From Jejuia sp. UBA6058 (GTDB lineage Bacteria > Bacteroidota > Bacteroidia > Flavobacteriales > Flavobacteriaceae), in contig DIYI01000017.1 in assembly GCA_002428965.1 (NCBI GenBank), forward strand, positions 291,873 through 355,872: a DNA stretch of 64,000 bases, in the 5' to 3' direction. Below, piece after piece: positions 7,893 through 16,265 of the stretch. A model generated the notes under the pieces. It was not told the DNA's origin. It worked only from the letters and a program-made list of their open reading frames with translations, and made no database searches. Positions within the stretch are counted from its first letter, which is position 1. The number at the start of each line of letters is the position of its first letter. The translations under genes were made by a program, and so were the position numbers.

Positions 7893-8609
7893 CTAGTTCA
7901 TAGGAACTTCAATCACAATAATTTCGGAATTGTCCTTAGCCGAAATTTCCAAATCATCAACATCCCAAACACCTATAGCATCACGCCTACTTAAGGTGTT
8001 CCCAGAAACCTCAACCTCGCCATCAGTAACAAATACATAAAATCCATTACCTGACGATTTTGGATTCAATTTCAAAGAATTATCTTCCTCTAATTCTGAC
8101 CTGTATATATACGCCTGTTGACTAATCGGTAATGCATCTCCTTCCAACTTATCCTTAGGTGCAACCACTGTTTGCAATTTATTTTGTCGTTCTGTAACGT
8201 CAAATTTGCGTTGCTCATAATTAGGCTTTACACCCAATTCCTCAGGGATAATCCAAAGTTGTAAAAAATTAACCTCCTCTGTAGTACTATCATTAAATTC
8301 AGAATGTGTTAACCCTTTGCCTGCACTCATTACCTGCACCTCTCCAACTTCAATTGCACGCTTATTTCCCATACTATCCTTATGTGATAAAGCTCCTTTT
8401 AAAGGAATAGAAATAATCTCCATGTTTTGGTGCGGGTGCGTGCCAAAGCCCATTGTTGGTTGTACCAAATCGTCATTCAACACACGTAATTTTCCAAAAT
8501 TCATTCGCTCTGGGTCTTGATAACCCCCGAAACTAAATGTGTGGTGCGACTTTAACCATCCGTGATTTGCAAATCCTCTCGAATCTGCTTTGTGAATTAC
8601 TGTTTTCAT
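7893..8609 (-). CDS. Pirin family protein (YhhW-type)
   Basis: A 238-residue bicupin beginning MKTVIHKADSRGFANHGWLK. The N-terminal cupin carries the metal site FGTHPHQNMEI, a later DSMGNK, and SAGKGLTHSEFN. The C-terminal cupin is degraded, as in YhhW, whose E. coli member has quercetin 2,3-dioxygenase activity in vitro; the natural substrate here is unknown. I place the start at 8609. An in-frame ATG at 8675 would add 22 residues encoded by the intergenic repeat at 8654-8722, which is unlikely to be real coding sequence. A second pirin lies upstream on the same strand. Confidence 0.9.
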   Translation of the reverse strand: MKTVIHKADSRGFANHGWLKSHHTFSFGGYQDPERMNFGKLRVLNDDLVQPTMGFGTHPHQNMEIISIPLKGALSHKDSMGNKRAIEVGEVQVMSAGKGLTHSEFNDSTTEEVNFLQLWIIPEELGVKPNYEQRKFDVTERQNKLQTVVAPKDKLEGDALPISQQAYIYRSELEEDNSLKLNPKSSGNGFYVFVTDGEVEVSGNTLSRRDAIGVWDVDDLEISAKDNSEIIVIEVPMN

Positions 8610-8653
8610 AATTTCTCTTTTTTTCTTGTTAATATTTAGGCTGTACCCACAAG

Positions 8654-8722
8654 GGGTCGGGCTTTCACTACTCAATCCCTCCTACGTCGGGGATTTCAAA
8701 CATACCGTTCAATCCCTAACGC
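8654..8722 (-). repeat. Copy of the GGGTCGGGCTTTC intergenic repeat
   Basis: Starts GGGTCGGGCTTTCACTACTC (8654 onward), passes through CGTCGGGGATTTCAAACATA and ends CCGTTCAATCCCTAACGC at 8722. It matches the left arm at 1895-1957 at both ends and through CTTTCACTACTC. It separates the two pirin genes. Confidence 0.8.
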
Positions 8723-8750
8723 GCCACTGTTATGTGCTTACTCTTATACA

Positions 8751-9620
8751 TTAAGCGAGCAGAAACCCCATTTTTCCCATTTGATAATCTCTCATAGCCT
8801 CAAGTAACTCTGTTTGAGTGTTCATCACATAAGGGCCATATGTCTGGATAGATTCATTAAAAGGTGCTCCAGAAAGAAATAATAATTTACTCTCTGTATT
8901 GCCTTTAATAGAAAAACCTTCACCATCTTGATTAAATTCAATCAACTGGTTTTTATTCAGTTTTAAGCGCTCTACATCATTAATTATTACATCACCTTTC
9001 AATAAATACACCGTTGATTGATGCGAACTTGGTACATTGATTTCAAAGCTCCCATCAGCTTCAACATCAATCATAAAAGCATTTACCGAAGTTTGGGTAT
9101 GTATGCGTCCATAAACGCCATTTAACTCTCCTGCAATAATTTGAACGTTCACTTTACCATCATCAGAACTCACAACTCTAAAATCTTCATTCTTTACGTG
9201 CTGATAATTGGCTTCAATCATTTTCTTTTCAGCCGGTAAGTTCAACCATAACTGAATCCCCTCGATGGTGCCCCCTTTTTCCACAAATGCTTTGGTTGGG
9301 CCTTCTGCATGTACAATGCCCCTACCTGCCGTTGTCCATTGTACATCACCTGCCTTAACTACACTTTCATTTCCTAATGAATCCCGATGCAACTGTTCGC
9401 CTTGAATTAAAAAAGTGATAGGTTCAAACCCACGATGTGGATGTGGTCCCAAATCAAAAGGGTTGCTATTGGCGTTAATTTCATAGGGCCCGTAATGATG
9501 CAATAATATAAACGGATCTATATTATCAATTTGCTGTGTGGGTATGGGTTGCCGTAATCTAATTGGTCCCATATTAACGAAATCACTTCGCCCTACTGTT
9601 TTAATACTATTTAGTTTCAT
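8751..9620 (-). CDS. Pirin family protein
   Basis: A 289-residue bicupin. The N-terminal pirin domain has LGPHPHRGFEPITFLIQG with the metal-binding histidines, HRDSLGN and TAGRGIVHAEGP. The C-terminal pirin domain follows (about 170-280), ending APFNESIQTYGPYVMNT. Bacterial pirins are non-haem iron proteins implicated in redox sensing and dioxygenase chemistry. An 18-bp palindrome sits 20 bp before the start and resembles one upstream of the reductase-GNAT-MarR genes, so this pirin is probably in the same MarR regulon. It differs clearly in sequence from the pirin at 7893-8609, so the pair is not a recent duplication. Confidence 0.9.
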   Translation of the reverse strand: MKLNSIKTVGRSDFVNMGPIRLRQPIPTQQIDNIDPFILLHHYGPYEINANSNPFDLGPHPHRGFEPITFLIQGEQLHRDSLGNESVVKAGDVQWTTAGRGIVHAEGPTKAFVEKGGTIEGIQLWLNLPAEKKMIEANYQHVKNEDFRVVSSDDGKVNVQIIAGELNGVYGRIHTQTSVNAFMIDVEADGSFEINVPSSHQSTVYLLKGDVIINDVERLKLNKNQLIEFNQDGEGFSIKGNTESKLLFLSGAPFNESIQTYGPYVMNTQTELLEAMRDYQMGKMGFLLA

Positions 9621-9639
9621 TTTAAAACTCTTTTCTTTT

Positions 9640-9657
9640 TATTTTCCATGGAAAATA
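9640..9657. promoter_or_regulatory. Candidate MarR operator upstream of pirin
   Basis: A perfect 18-bp palindrome TATTTTCCATGGAAAATA. It fits TATwTTCCnnGGAAwATA, the same pattern as the inverted repeat at 11028-11045. It lies 20 bp upstream of the pirin start codon (9620), on the far side of that gene from the MarR coding region. Confidence 0.6.
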
Positions 9658-9687
9658 TTTAATTAAAAAAATATGCTATCCCTTCAT

Positions 9688-9714
9688 GAGATACTGAAAC
9701 AAGTTCAGCATGAC
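9688..9714 (+). repeat. CTGAAACAAGTTCAG short palindromic repeat
   Basis: GAGATACTGAAACAAGTTCA followed by GCATGAC. The CTGAA/TTCAG arms flank ACAAG. Another copy is at 26412-26438 and a shortened one sits inside rnpB at 52221-52247. This copy lies between the pirin promoter region and the 3' end of the MarR gene. Confidence 0.7.
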
Positions 9715-9728
9715 GAAACTTTGTTTCA

Positions 9729-10166
9729 TCATCGCATTTTATCAAGCAGATTACTTAATTGTTCTGCTTCTTCTTCACTCAAATTATTCAATAACTCTTT
9801 ATTGAAATTATTTGGTATACTTTCTAAAAACGTTTTGCCTTCCTTTGTTATAGCTATTTTAACCACTCGTCTATCATGCTCTGAAGGACAACGCTCAATA
9901 TAGTTTTTAGCACATAATTTATCCATTAATCGTGTAGCGTTGGGTGAACGTTCCAACATTCTATCTTTTATGGTCTGAACATTTAACGGCTCATCAGCAC
10001 CTCTCAAAATTCTTAAAATATTATACTGCTGTGGAGAAATGCCATATGTTTTAAAAAACTCATTTTGATGACTCGTAATCCAATTTGCTGTATAAATAAT
10101 ATTCAATAAAGCTTTCACCCTATTATTGGCGAATTTTGAATTAATATCTTTGGATAAATCTCCCAT
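9729..10166 (-). CDS. MarR family transcriptional regulator
   Basis: 145 residues with the MarR winged-helix layout: an N-terminal dimerisation helix, YGISPQQYNILRILRG, a recognition-helix region (VQTIKDRMLERSPNATRLMDKL), and the wing with the family motif SEHDRRVVKIAITKEG. MarR proteins are dimeric repressors binding palindromes and often respond to phenolic or oxidative ligands. It is the last gene of a tight minus-strand set: reductase (10457), GNAT (10173; 6 bp before this start), MarR. Two 18-bp inverted repeats of matching form, at 9640 and 11028, are the obvious candidate operators, implying control of the pirin and autoregulation. Confidence 0.9.
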   Translation of the reverse strand: MGDLSKDINSKFANNRVKALLNIIYTANWITSHQNEFFKTYGISPQQYNILRILRGADEPLNVQTIKDRMLERSPNATRLMDKLCAKNYIERCPSEHDRRVVKIAITKEGKTFLESIPNNFNKELLNNLSEEEAEQLSNLLDKMR

Positions 10167-10172
10167 GTTATT

Positions 10173-10454
10173 CTAAAATAATACGTCGCTATATTCTTTC
10201 TTTTTCTTAAAAACCGCATTCGCAAAAGGACATAATGGTAAAATTTTAATGTCCTTTTCGCGGGCGTATGTTACCGCGGCTTCAACCAATTTATAGCCAA
10301 CGCCTTGCCCTTTTAGAGAAGGGTCGACTTCGGTATGATCAATAATAATTTTATTATCACCCGCAAAGGTATAAGTCATTTCAGCTTTTTGCTCACCATC
10401 AATTTCTAAATAAAAACGCCCTTTTTTGCCTAAAACTTCATGTTGAATCCCCAT
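10173..10454 (-). CDS. Small GNAT-type N-acetyltransferase (YjdJ-like)
   Basis: 93 residues. The compact GNAT fold has the acetyl-CoA loop VDPSLKGQGVGYKLVEAAV and a C-terminal DIKILPLCPFANAVFKKKKEY. This fits the short Gcn5-related proteins annotated as YjdJ or CTD1-like; their substrate is generally unknown. The gene is two bases from the reductase upstream and six from the MarR gene downstream, so it is certainly co-transcribed with them. Confidence 0.85.
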   Translation of the reverse strand: MGIQHEVLGKKGRFYLEIDGEQKAEMTYTFAGDNKIIIDHTEVDPSLKGQGVGYKLVEAAVTYAREKDIKILPLCPFANAVFKKKKEYSDVLF

Positions 10455-10456
10455 AA

Positions 10457-10987
10457 TTATAAGGCCTTTTGGAATTTATCTACTTTACCTTTTAATTCGG
10501 TACCTAAGTCATCATTAACAATTTTTCCTTCAGAAAAATTTGTTCCAAAAGAAGGTAGTGAAAACACTTCAACAATATTTCCACCCATATAAGGAAACCG
10601 ACCTTGAGCCACATCTAAAACAGTTGCTCCTCCTCTACCTCCTGGGGAAGTTGCCATAAGCAACATAGGTTTATCACTCCATAATTTTCCATCTATTCTG
10701 GACATCCAATCAAATATATTTTTAAATACCGAAGCGTAAGCACCATTATGTTCTGCCAAAGATAGTACTATACCATCTGAGGCTTTAATTTCATCTAAGA
10801 ATTTTTTGGCATTTTCTGGTATACCCATCTCATTTTCTAAATCTATTCCATATAAGGGTAATTCATAATCGTTTAAATCAAGAACTGATATCTCCACATC
10901 TTGAACCAAACTGGATGCATAAACAGCCAATTTTTTGTTTATTGATGTTTTACTGTTACTTCCTGCAAATGCTATTATTTTTTTCAT
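10457..10987 (-). CDS. NAD(P)H-dependent FMN reductase family oxidoreductase
   Basis: 176 residues of flavodoxin-like fold. The N-terminal phosphate loop is IIAFAGSNSKTSINKKLA, the middle part SDGIVLSLAEHNGAYASVFKNIFDWMSR, and MATSPGGRGG follows. These are typical of NADPH-dependent FMN reductases and quinone or azo reductases. It is first gene of the reductase-GNAT-MarR operon. Its promoter has TAGTTTTG as -7 box with the -33 TTG buried in the centre of an 18-bp inverted repeat, consistent with repression by the MarR protein. A role in quinone or electrophile stress is inferred. Confidence 0.9.
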   Translation of the reverse strand: MKKIIAFAGSNSKTSINKKLAVYASSLVQDVEISVLDLNDYELPLYGIDLENEMGIPENAKKFLDEIKASDGIVLSLAEHNGAYASVFKNIFDWMSRIDGKLWSDKPMLLMATSPGGRGGATVLDVAQGRFPYMGGNIVEVFSLPSFGTNFSEGKIVNDDLGTELKGKVDKFQKAL

Positions 10988-11006
10988 ATTTTAATTTTGT
11001 TTGGTA

Positions 11007-11045
11007 CAAAACTACGATAAATAAATTTATATTCCAAGGAATATA
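11007..11045 (-). promoter_or_regulatory. Promoter and candidate MarR operator of the reductase operon
   Basis: On the minus strand the -7 box TAGTTTTG (plus-strand CAAAACTA at 11007-11014) fits TAnnTTTG, and TTG (CAA at 11035-11037) lies 20 bp upstream. That -33 box falls in the middle of the inverted repeat TATATTCC-AA-GGAATATA (11028-11045), so a bound repressor would mask it. The region is shared with the divergent carboxylase gene starting at 11130. Confidence 0.65.
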
Positions 11046-11129
11046 TTTCCATGTTATATATATTTAAGAAAGTCTTAACTTTTAAGAGCAAAAATGGTTT
11101 TGTAACTTCGTTAAAATAAAAAGACGTTA

Positions 11130-12773
11130 ATGGATATCAACTTCAATAAAAACGAAGATCACAATAAACTTTTAGTTTCAGAATTAAACAAAAGACTAGC
11201 TAAAGTTAGTCTTGGCGGTGGAAAATCTCGTATTGAAAAACTACATAGTAAGGGAAAACTAACTGCACGAGAACGCATTGATTATTTATTGGATGATAAA
11301 GCCAAATCCATAGAAATTGGAGCTTTTGCTGGTGAAGATATGTATCCAGAACATGGTGGTTGTCCATCAGGCGGTGTTGTAGTAAAGATTGGATACATTA
11401 AAGGCAAACAATGTATTGTTGTGGCTAATGACGCTACCGTTAAAGCTGGTGCTTGGTTTCCAATAACCGGAAAAAAGAATTTAAGAGCTCAGGAAATTGC
11501 TATTGAAAATAGATTACCAATTATTTATTTAGTGGATTCTGCAGGTGTTTACCTCCCCATGCAAGACGAAATTTTCCCTGACAAAGAACATTTCGGACGA
11601 ATTTTTAGAAATAACGCTGTTATGAGTAGTATGGGCATTACGCAAATTGCTGCAGTAATGGGAAGCTGCGTTGCAGGTGGTGCTTACCTACCTATTATGA
11701 GTGACGAGGCTTTAATTGTAGATAAAACAGGAAGTATCTTTTTAGCAGGAAGTTATTTGGTAAAAGCTGCTATTGGTGAAAGTATTGATAATGAAACCCT
11801 TGGTGGAGCAACCACACATTGTGAAATTTCTGGAGTAACGGATTATAAAGCCAAAGATGATAAAGATGCTTTAGATAAAATCAAAAATATAGTTGGTAAA
11901 ATTGGAGATTATGATACGGCTGGCTTTAATCGTGTTGAGGCTAAAAAACCTACTGAAAATCAAGAGGATATTTTTGGTATTCTTCCTAAAAGTCGTGCAG
12001 ATCAGTACGACATGTATGAGATCATGAAAAGATTAGTAGATAACTCAGAATACGAAGAATATAAAGCTGGTTACGGACAAACCATTATTACCTGTTATGC
12101 ACGTATAGACGGTTGGGCAGTTGGTATTATTGCCAATCAACGTCAAATTGTGAAAACAACAGGATCTAAAACCAAACCTACCGAAATGCAATTTGGAGGT
12201 GTGATTTATAATGATTCAGCTGATAAAGCCACTAGATTTATTGCCAATTGCAACCAAAAGAAAATTCCGCTGGTATTTCTCCAAGATGTTACAGGGTTTA
12301 TGGTAGGTAGTAAAAGTGAACATTCTGGCATTATTAAAGATGGTGCTAAAATGGTAAATGCTGTAAGTAATTCGGTTGTGCCTAAATTTACTATTGTGAT
12401 TGGAAACAGCTATGGAGCAGGCAATTATGCCATGTGTGGAAAGGCTTATGATCCTAGGCTGATTATCGCATGGCCAAGTGCAGAACTTGCTGTAATGAGT
12501 GGTAAATCTGCAGCAAAAGTACTCTTGCAAATTGAAAAAGCCTCACTGGAAAAACAGGGTGAAAAATTCACCAAGGAAAAGGAAGAAGCACTTTACAATA
12601 AAATCAAGGAGAGATACGACAATCAAGTATCGCCCTATTATGCTGCAGCAAGATTATGGACCGATGGTATTATTAACCCGTTAGATACCAGAACTTGGAT
12701 TTCTATGGGTATTGAAGCCGCTAACCACGCTCCTATTAAAAAACCTTTTAATTTAGGGGTTTTGCAAGTTTAA
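11130..12773 (+). CDS. Acyl-CoA carboxylase carboxyltransferase (methylcrotonyl-CoA carboxylase beta-like)
   Basis: A 547-residue carboxyltransferase with crotonase-type N and C domains. Marks of the MCC-beta group are GGGKSRIEKLHSKGKLTARE, AGEDMYPEHGGCPSGG, LVDSAGVYLPMQDEIFPDKE and the C-terminal IGNSYGAGNYAMCGKAYDPR. It transfers CO2 from carboxybiotin to an acyl-CoA; leucine catabolism is the likely pathway, though propionyl-CoA use cannot be excluded. The biotin carboxylase/carrier subunit is not adjacent, so the partner must be encoded elsewhere. TAACTTCG at 11103-11110 is a weak -7 candidate. Its stop overlaps the convergent gene at 12770 by four bases. Confidence 0.9.
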   Translation: MDINFNKNEDHNKLLVSELNKRLAKVSLGGGKSRIEKLHSKGKLTARERIDYLLDDKAKSIEIGAFAGEDMYPEHGGCPSGGVVVKIGYIKGKQCIVVANDATVKAGAWFPITGKKNLRAQEIAIENRLPIIYLVDSAGVYLPMQDEIFPDKEHFGRIFRNNAVMSSMGITQIAAVMGSCVAGGAYLPIMSDEALIVDKTGSIFLAGSYLVKAAIGESIDNETLGGATTHCEISGVTDYKAKDDKDALDKIKNIVGKIGDYDTAGFNRVEAKKPTENQEDIFGILPKSRADQYDMYEIMKRLVDNSEYEEYKAGYGQTIITCYARIDGWAVGIIANQRQIVKTTGSKTKPTEMQFGGVIYNDSADKATRFIANCNQKKIPLVFLQDVTGFMVGSKSEHSGIIKDGAKMVNAVSNSVVPKFTIVIGNSYGAGNYAMCGKAYDPRLIIAWPSAELAVMSGKSAAKVLLQIEKASLEKQGEKFTKEKEEALYNKIKERYDNQVSPYYAAARLWTDGIINPLDTRTWISMGIEAANHAPIKKPFNLGVLQV

Positions 12774-13360
12774 TCTTTTAATACTGAAATAATCTCTGGC
12801 AAAAGTGCTATAGCCGTAAGCACTACGGCGTTATTTTTCTTTTTTGCTTGCTTTGTTTCAGCAACTTCTGAAGTATTGACTGAATTAGGAATCCGTATCA
12901 TTATAATTCTGTTTATAGCTCCATCATCAAAATTTTTGTTGGCGTAATCATAGGCAAACGTTATACCATCTTCGTGAAACTCTTTAACATTAGCCTTAAA
13001 ATTCTCTAAAGCATACATAATCTTTTTTGCATTATGTATTGAAGTTTGTTCTAAAGCCGCCCCATTTATACCCGAATAACCTAAAATAGAAATAGTATTA
13101 TCTTCTTCCATTCGCTTGGATAATAAACTAAAAGCTTGCTTCAACACAACTTTATCTTCAACTGAATATCCAACATTAGATGTCTGTATTAAAAAGGTTA
13201 GGTTGTATAAATCGTTTCTATCCCTTTTATAGTTTTCCACGATATAAGAGATAAGATTGTCAATTTGAATGGAGTGTGTTTCTATGTTCTTTTCTTGACA
13301 GATCAATTGGTTAAAGTTCAAAAGGGCAATAATTACAGTTGTTTTTAAAATAGTTTTCAT
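12770..13360 (-). CDS. Exported protein with degenerate von Willebrand A-like domain
   Basis: 196 residues with a signal peptide ending near ICQEK. The stretch VLKQAFSLLSKRMEEDNTIS, ILGYSGINGAALE, ALENF and DGITFAYDYANKNF...NRIIM follows the order of the second half of YfbK-type vWA domains (ERVSIVTYAG, ALD.L, GI..AY..A...F, NRVILATDGD). The metal-ion-dependent adhesion site DxSxS and the final TDGD are missing. A short tail (KKKNNAVVLTAIALLPEIIS) may be a membrane helix. The vWA relation is inference by eye; the function is unknown. Confidence 0.7.
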   Translation of the reverse strand: MKTILKTTVIIALLNFNQLICQEKNIETHSIQIDNLISYIVENYKRDRNDLYNLTFLIQTSNVGYSVEDKVVLKQAFSLLSKRMEEDNTISILGYSGINGAALEQTSIHNAKKIMYALENFKANVKEFHEDGITFAYDYANKNFDDGAINRIIMIRIPNSVNTSEVAETKQAKKKNNAVVLTAIALLPEIISVLKD

Positions 13361-13460
13361 AATAATGGCTTTAAGTGGTTTACTTTAAAGTTATTACCGA
13401 AAAGTAATTTATGAAACCAATATTGAGTGAAGTTCGGATTTGCATGAGTAAACAAAAAAA

Positions 13461-13478
13461 GACGAACCTAAGTTCGCC
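13461..13478 (-). terminator. Likely intrinsic terminator after sppA
   Basis: On the minus strand GGCGAAC-TTAG-GTTCGTC forms a 7-bp stem with one wobble pair, followed by a run of seven T. It lies 25 bp after the sppA stop codon. Confidence 0.7.
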
Positions 13479-13502
13479 TTTCCAATCTTTCTTATAAATT
13501 AA

Positions 13503-15266
13503 CTATTTAATCTCTGTACTAAAAGGAAACAACAATTGCACACCTTTTTGCTGCGATAAACGCTTTACTTCTTTCATCAACTTGTAATTTTCTGCTCCAA
13601 GTTCTTCTTCTAAAATTTGTTCTTTGGCTTTTGCTAGTCCGAAGGCTTCCAACACTTCATCTAAATTCTTTTCAAAAACAGGATATTCTTTGATTTTATA
13701 ATCTTCTATTTCAGCAGCTTCAGCGGCATATTGTAATGCCAAATCCAATCCACCAAGTTCATCAACCAAGCCTCTTTCCAATGCATCCTTTCCAGTCCAA
13801 ACACGGCCTTGAGCAATTTCCTCAACTTGTTCTGCAGTTAAATTTCTTCCGTCTGCCACCCGTTTTGTAAAGAGGCTATAGATATCAATAACACCTTCTT
13901 TAATATATCTATGCTGACTTTCACTAAGAGGTTCAAAAACACTATAGGTAACAGTATTCGCATTGGTTGCTACTTGTTCTGCATTAATACCTATGTTATC
14001 CGTTAGATTCTTAAAATTAGGCAAGGTACCAAACACACCTATACTTCCTGTAATGGTTGTGGGTTCTGCAATAATTTTGTCAGCATTGGTAGCAATATAA
14101 TAACCTCCAGATGCTGCTAAATCTCCCATAGAAACAATTACAGGTTTTAACTTTTTTGTTAATTCTATTTCACGCCAAATTAATTCACTTGCCAAAGCAG
14201 ATCCTCCTGGAGAGTTCACTCGTAAAACGATAGCTTTTATCTTATCATCTTCTCTGGCTTTTTGTATGGCTTTGTTAGTTGTGATATGACCAACATTACC
14301 TTTCTCACCTTCACCATATATAATATCACCTTCAGCATAAATAATAGCAATTTTATCTTTACTTGTAGTTGATTTTATTTTTGGAGCAGCATATTCTGCA
14401 TAATCAGCAATAGATACCATTTTCAAGTCTTTATCTTCAGGTAAATCCACCGCATGTTTTATTCCATTAATATATTCATCATGATAAGCAATCTTATCTA
14501 CCAACTGAGAAGATAGTGCCAATTCGGGAGTTCTGGCAAGTAGGCTATCTGCAATAAGATCTAATTGCTCCATTGAAACATTCCTTGACTCGGAAACCTC
14601 TTTTTTCAGTTCAGACCATAAACCATTTAAATAAACAGAAATCTGTTCACGGTTATTATCGCTCATTTCATTTTCTAAAAACGGTTCTACTGCACTTTTG
14701 TATTTTCCATGACGTACCACTTCCATTTTTATACCTGACTTTTCTTGAAAATCTTTAAAATATAAACGCTCGGTGTACAACCCTTTGAACTCCATCATTC
14801 CAACAGGATTGATATAAATAGTATCCGCCACCGAACTTAAATAATAATCCTTCTGTGTAAAAATATCAGCATAAGCGACAATAAACTTGCCTGAGTCTTT
14901 AAAATCCAATAGCGCGTCTCGTAACGTTTTAGTTTGAGTCACACCAGCCATAATGAAGTTATTATCAATGGAAATTCCCTTTATTTTTTCATCAGTTTTG
15001 GCATATTTAATGGCATCTACTAAATTGAACAGTCCATTTTTATCGTCTTCATTTAAAAAAGGATATTCTTTATAGATCGTTTTTCCTGCATAATCGTTTA
15101 TTGGAAAATTCAATTTTAAATCTAATACGGACTTCGGTTTAACCTGAACCACTTCTTCATCAGAGCCACCAAACAGCAACCCAATAACAATTAATCCAAT
15201 AAAGCAAAGTGCTAAAAAAACAAAAATGCCAACTACAGTCGAAAAAACTCTTTTTATAAAATTCAT
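13503..15266 (-). CDS. sppA: Signal peptide peptidase SppA, 67K type
   Basis: 587 residues with one N-terminal membrane helix (about 11-32) and two tandem S49 peptidase domains. The N-terminal domain holds the catalytic lysine in HGKYKSAVEPF (Lys190). The C-terminal domain holds the nucleophile in GDLAASGGYYIA (Ser386), preceded by VNSPGGSALASE. This Lys/Ser dyad split over two domains is characteristic of the long E. coli-type SppA, which degrades cleaved signal peptides in the inner membrane. The gene is monocistronic, and the length is close to the 618 residues of E. coli SppA. Confidence 0.95.
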   Translation of the reverse strand: MNFIKRVFSTVVGIFVFLALCFIGLIVIGLLFGGSDEEVVQVKPKSVLDLKLNFPINDYAGKTIYKEYPFLNEDDKNGLFNLVDAIKYAKTDEKIKGISIDNNFIMAGVTQTKTLRDALLDFKDSGKFIVAYADIFTQKDYYLSSVADTIYINPVGMMEFKGLYTERLYFKDFQEKSGIKMEVVRHGKYKSAVEPFLENEMSDNNREQISVYLNGLWSELKKEVSESRNVSMEQLDLIADSLLARTPELALSSQLVDKIAYHDEYINGIKHAVDLPEDKDLKMVSIADYAEYAAPKIKSTTSKDKIAIIYAEGDIIYGEGEKGNVGHITTNKAIQKAREDDKIKAIVLRVNSPGGSALASELIWREIELTKKLKPVIVSMGDLAASGGYYIATNADKIIAEPTTITGSIGVFGTLPNFKNLTDNIGINAEQVATNANTVTYSVFEPLSESQHRYIKEGVIDIYSLFTKRVADGRNLTAEQVEEIAQGRVWTGKDALERGLVDELGGLDLALQYAAEAAEIEDYKIKEYPVFEKNLDEVLEAFGLAKAKEQILEEELGAENYKLMKEVKRLSQQKGVQLLFPFSTEIK

Positions 15267-15449
15267 TTACTCCTAATTTTTATCGTTAGTCTCAAAAGTG
15301 CTAAAATGTTACAATTTACAGCTTTCAAGAAAAAAATTTGACAAATCTAGAAAACATTAATCTTATAAACCTAAGGATTTCCCGTTTTCTAGAACAACTT
15401 GATTATTTAATAATTAACTTTAGCCATATATTAAAACGCTGTAAGAACC

Positions 15450-16265
15450 ATGAAATTAAGTAAACATATATTTTTTGTATTTGTCACGTTCTCTTTTATT
15501 TCTTGTCTTGAAAGTTCTGAAAAGGATGAATCTGTGGAGGACACTGCTATAAATCAAGAAGCAACTATTAAGAATACAGACACATTTTATCAATATTCTG
15601 TTTGGTTTGCATTCGTAAATAAGGTCTTTGATGGTGATTTAAAAGTTAAAGACCTTAAAACACATGGAGATGTAGGATTGGGATCTTTTGATTTTTTAGA
15701 TGGAGAATTGGTGATGTTAGATGGTATTCCTTATCGCATACGTGAAAATGGAGAAATAAGTGTTGGAGAAGATATGGATGAAATAGTTTATGCGGATGCT
15801 GCATTTTTCACTCCAAAGGATGAATTCCCTATCGAAAATTCAATAGAATTTTCGAAGCTTGCTTCAATATTAGATGAGAAGAAAAAATCACCACACTATT
15901 TTTACGTATATAAAATACATGGCGTATTTAGCCATATAAAACTTGGTGGCGTGCCGAAAGTTAGTCCGCCGTTTAGATATGGTTTGGATGTTCTTATACC
16001 AAGACGTCCTGTGTTTGAAACCACAAACATATCAGGCACTTTAGTCGGATTCTATTGTCCCGATTATATTGGAAACATTAATACCAAAGGTCATCATTTT
16101 CACTTTATAAGCGACGATAGAAAATGGGGTGGTCATGTCATGGATTTCACCTCTATCGACGCATTAATAGTACAAGTTGATCAAAAAACCAAATACCAAT
16201 TCGATTTGCCTTCCAACGAAACCTATGAAAACGTGAAACTAGACAACGAGTTTCAGTATAACTAG
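15450..16265 (+). CDS. Acetolactate decarboxylase, predicted lipoprotein
   Basis: 271 residues. The family motifs are clear: THGDVGLGSFDFLDGELVML, DGIPYR, then the zinc-binding region GHHFHFISDDRKWGGHVMDF. The enzyme converts (S)-2-acetolactate to (R)-acetoin plus CO2. Unusually, the N-terminus is a lipoprotein signal with lipobox FISC (Cys19), so the protein should be exported and acylated rather than cytoplasmic. No acetolactate synthase or butanediol dehydrogenase is adjacent. TAACTTTA at 15415-15422 is a possible -7 box. Confidence 0.9.
   Translation: MKLSKHIFFVFVTFSFISCLESSEKDESVEDTAINQEATIKNTDTFYQYSVWFAFVNKVFDGDLKVKDLKTHGDVGLGSFDFLDGELVMLDGIPYRIRENGEISVGEDMDEIVYADAAFFTPKDEFPIENSIEFSKLASILDEKKKSPHYFYVYKIHGVFSHIKLGGVPKVSPPFRYGLDVLIPRRPVFETTNISGTLVGFYCPDYIGNINTKGHHFHFISDDRKWGGHVMDFTSIDALIVQVDQKTKYQFDLPSNETYENVKLDNEFQYN

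Noticed and set aside
9673..9903. Plus-strand frame opposite the MarR gene
   Set aside because: It begins inside the short repeat and runs antisense to a clear MarR gene.
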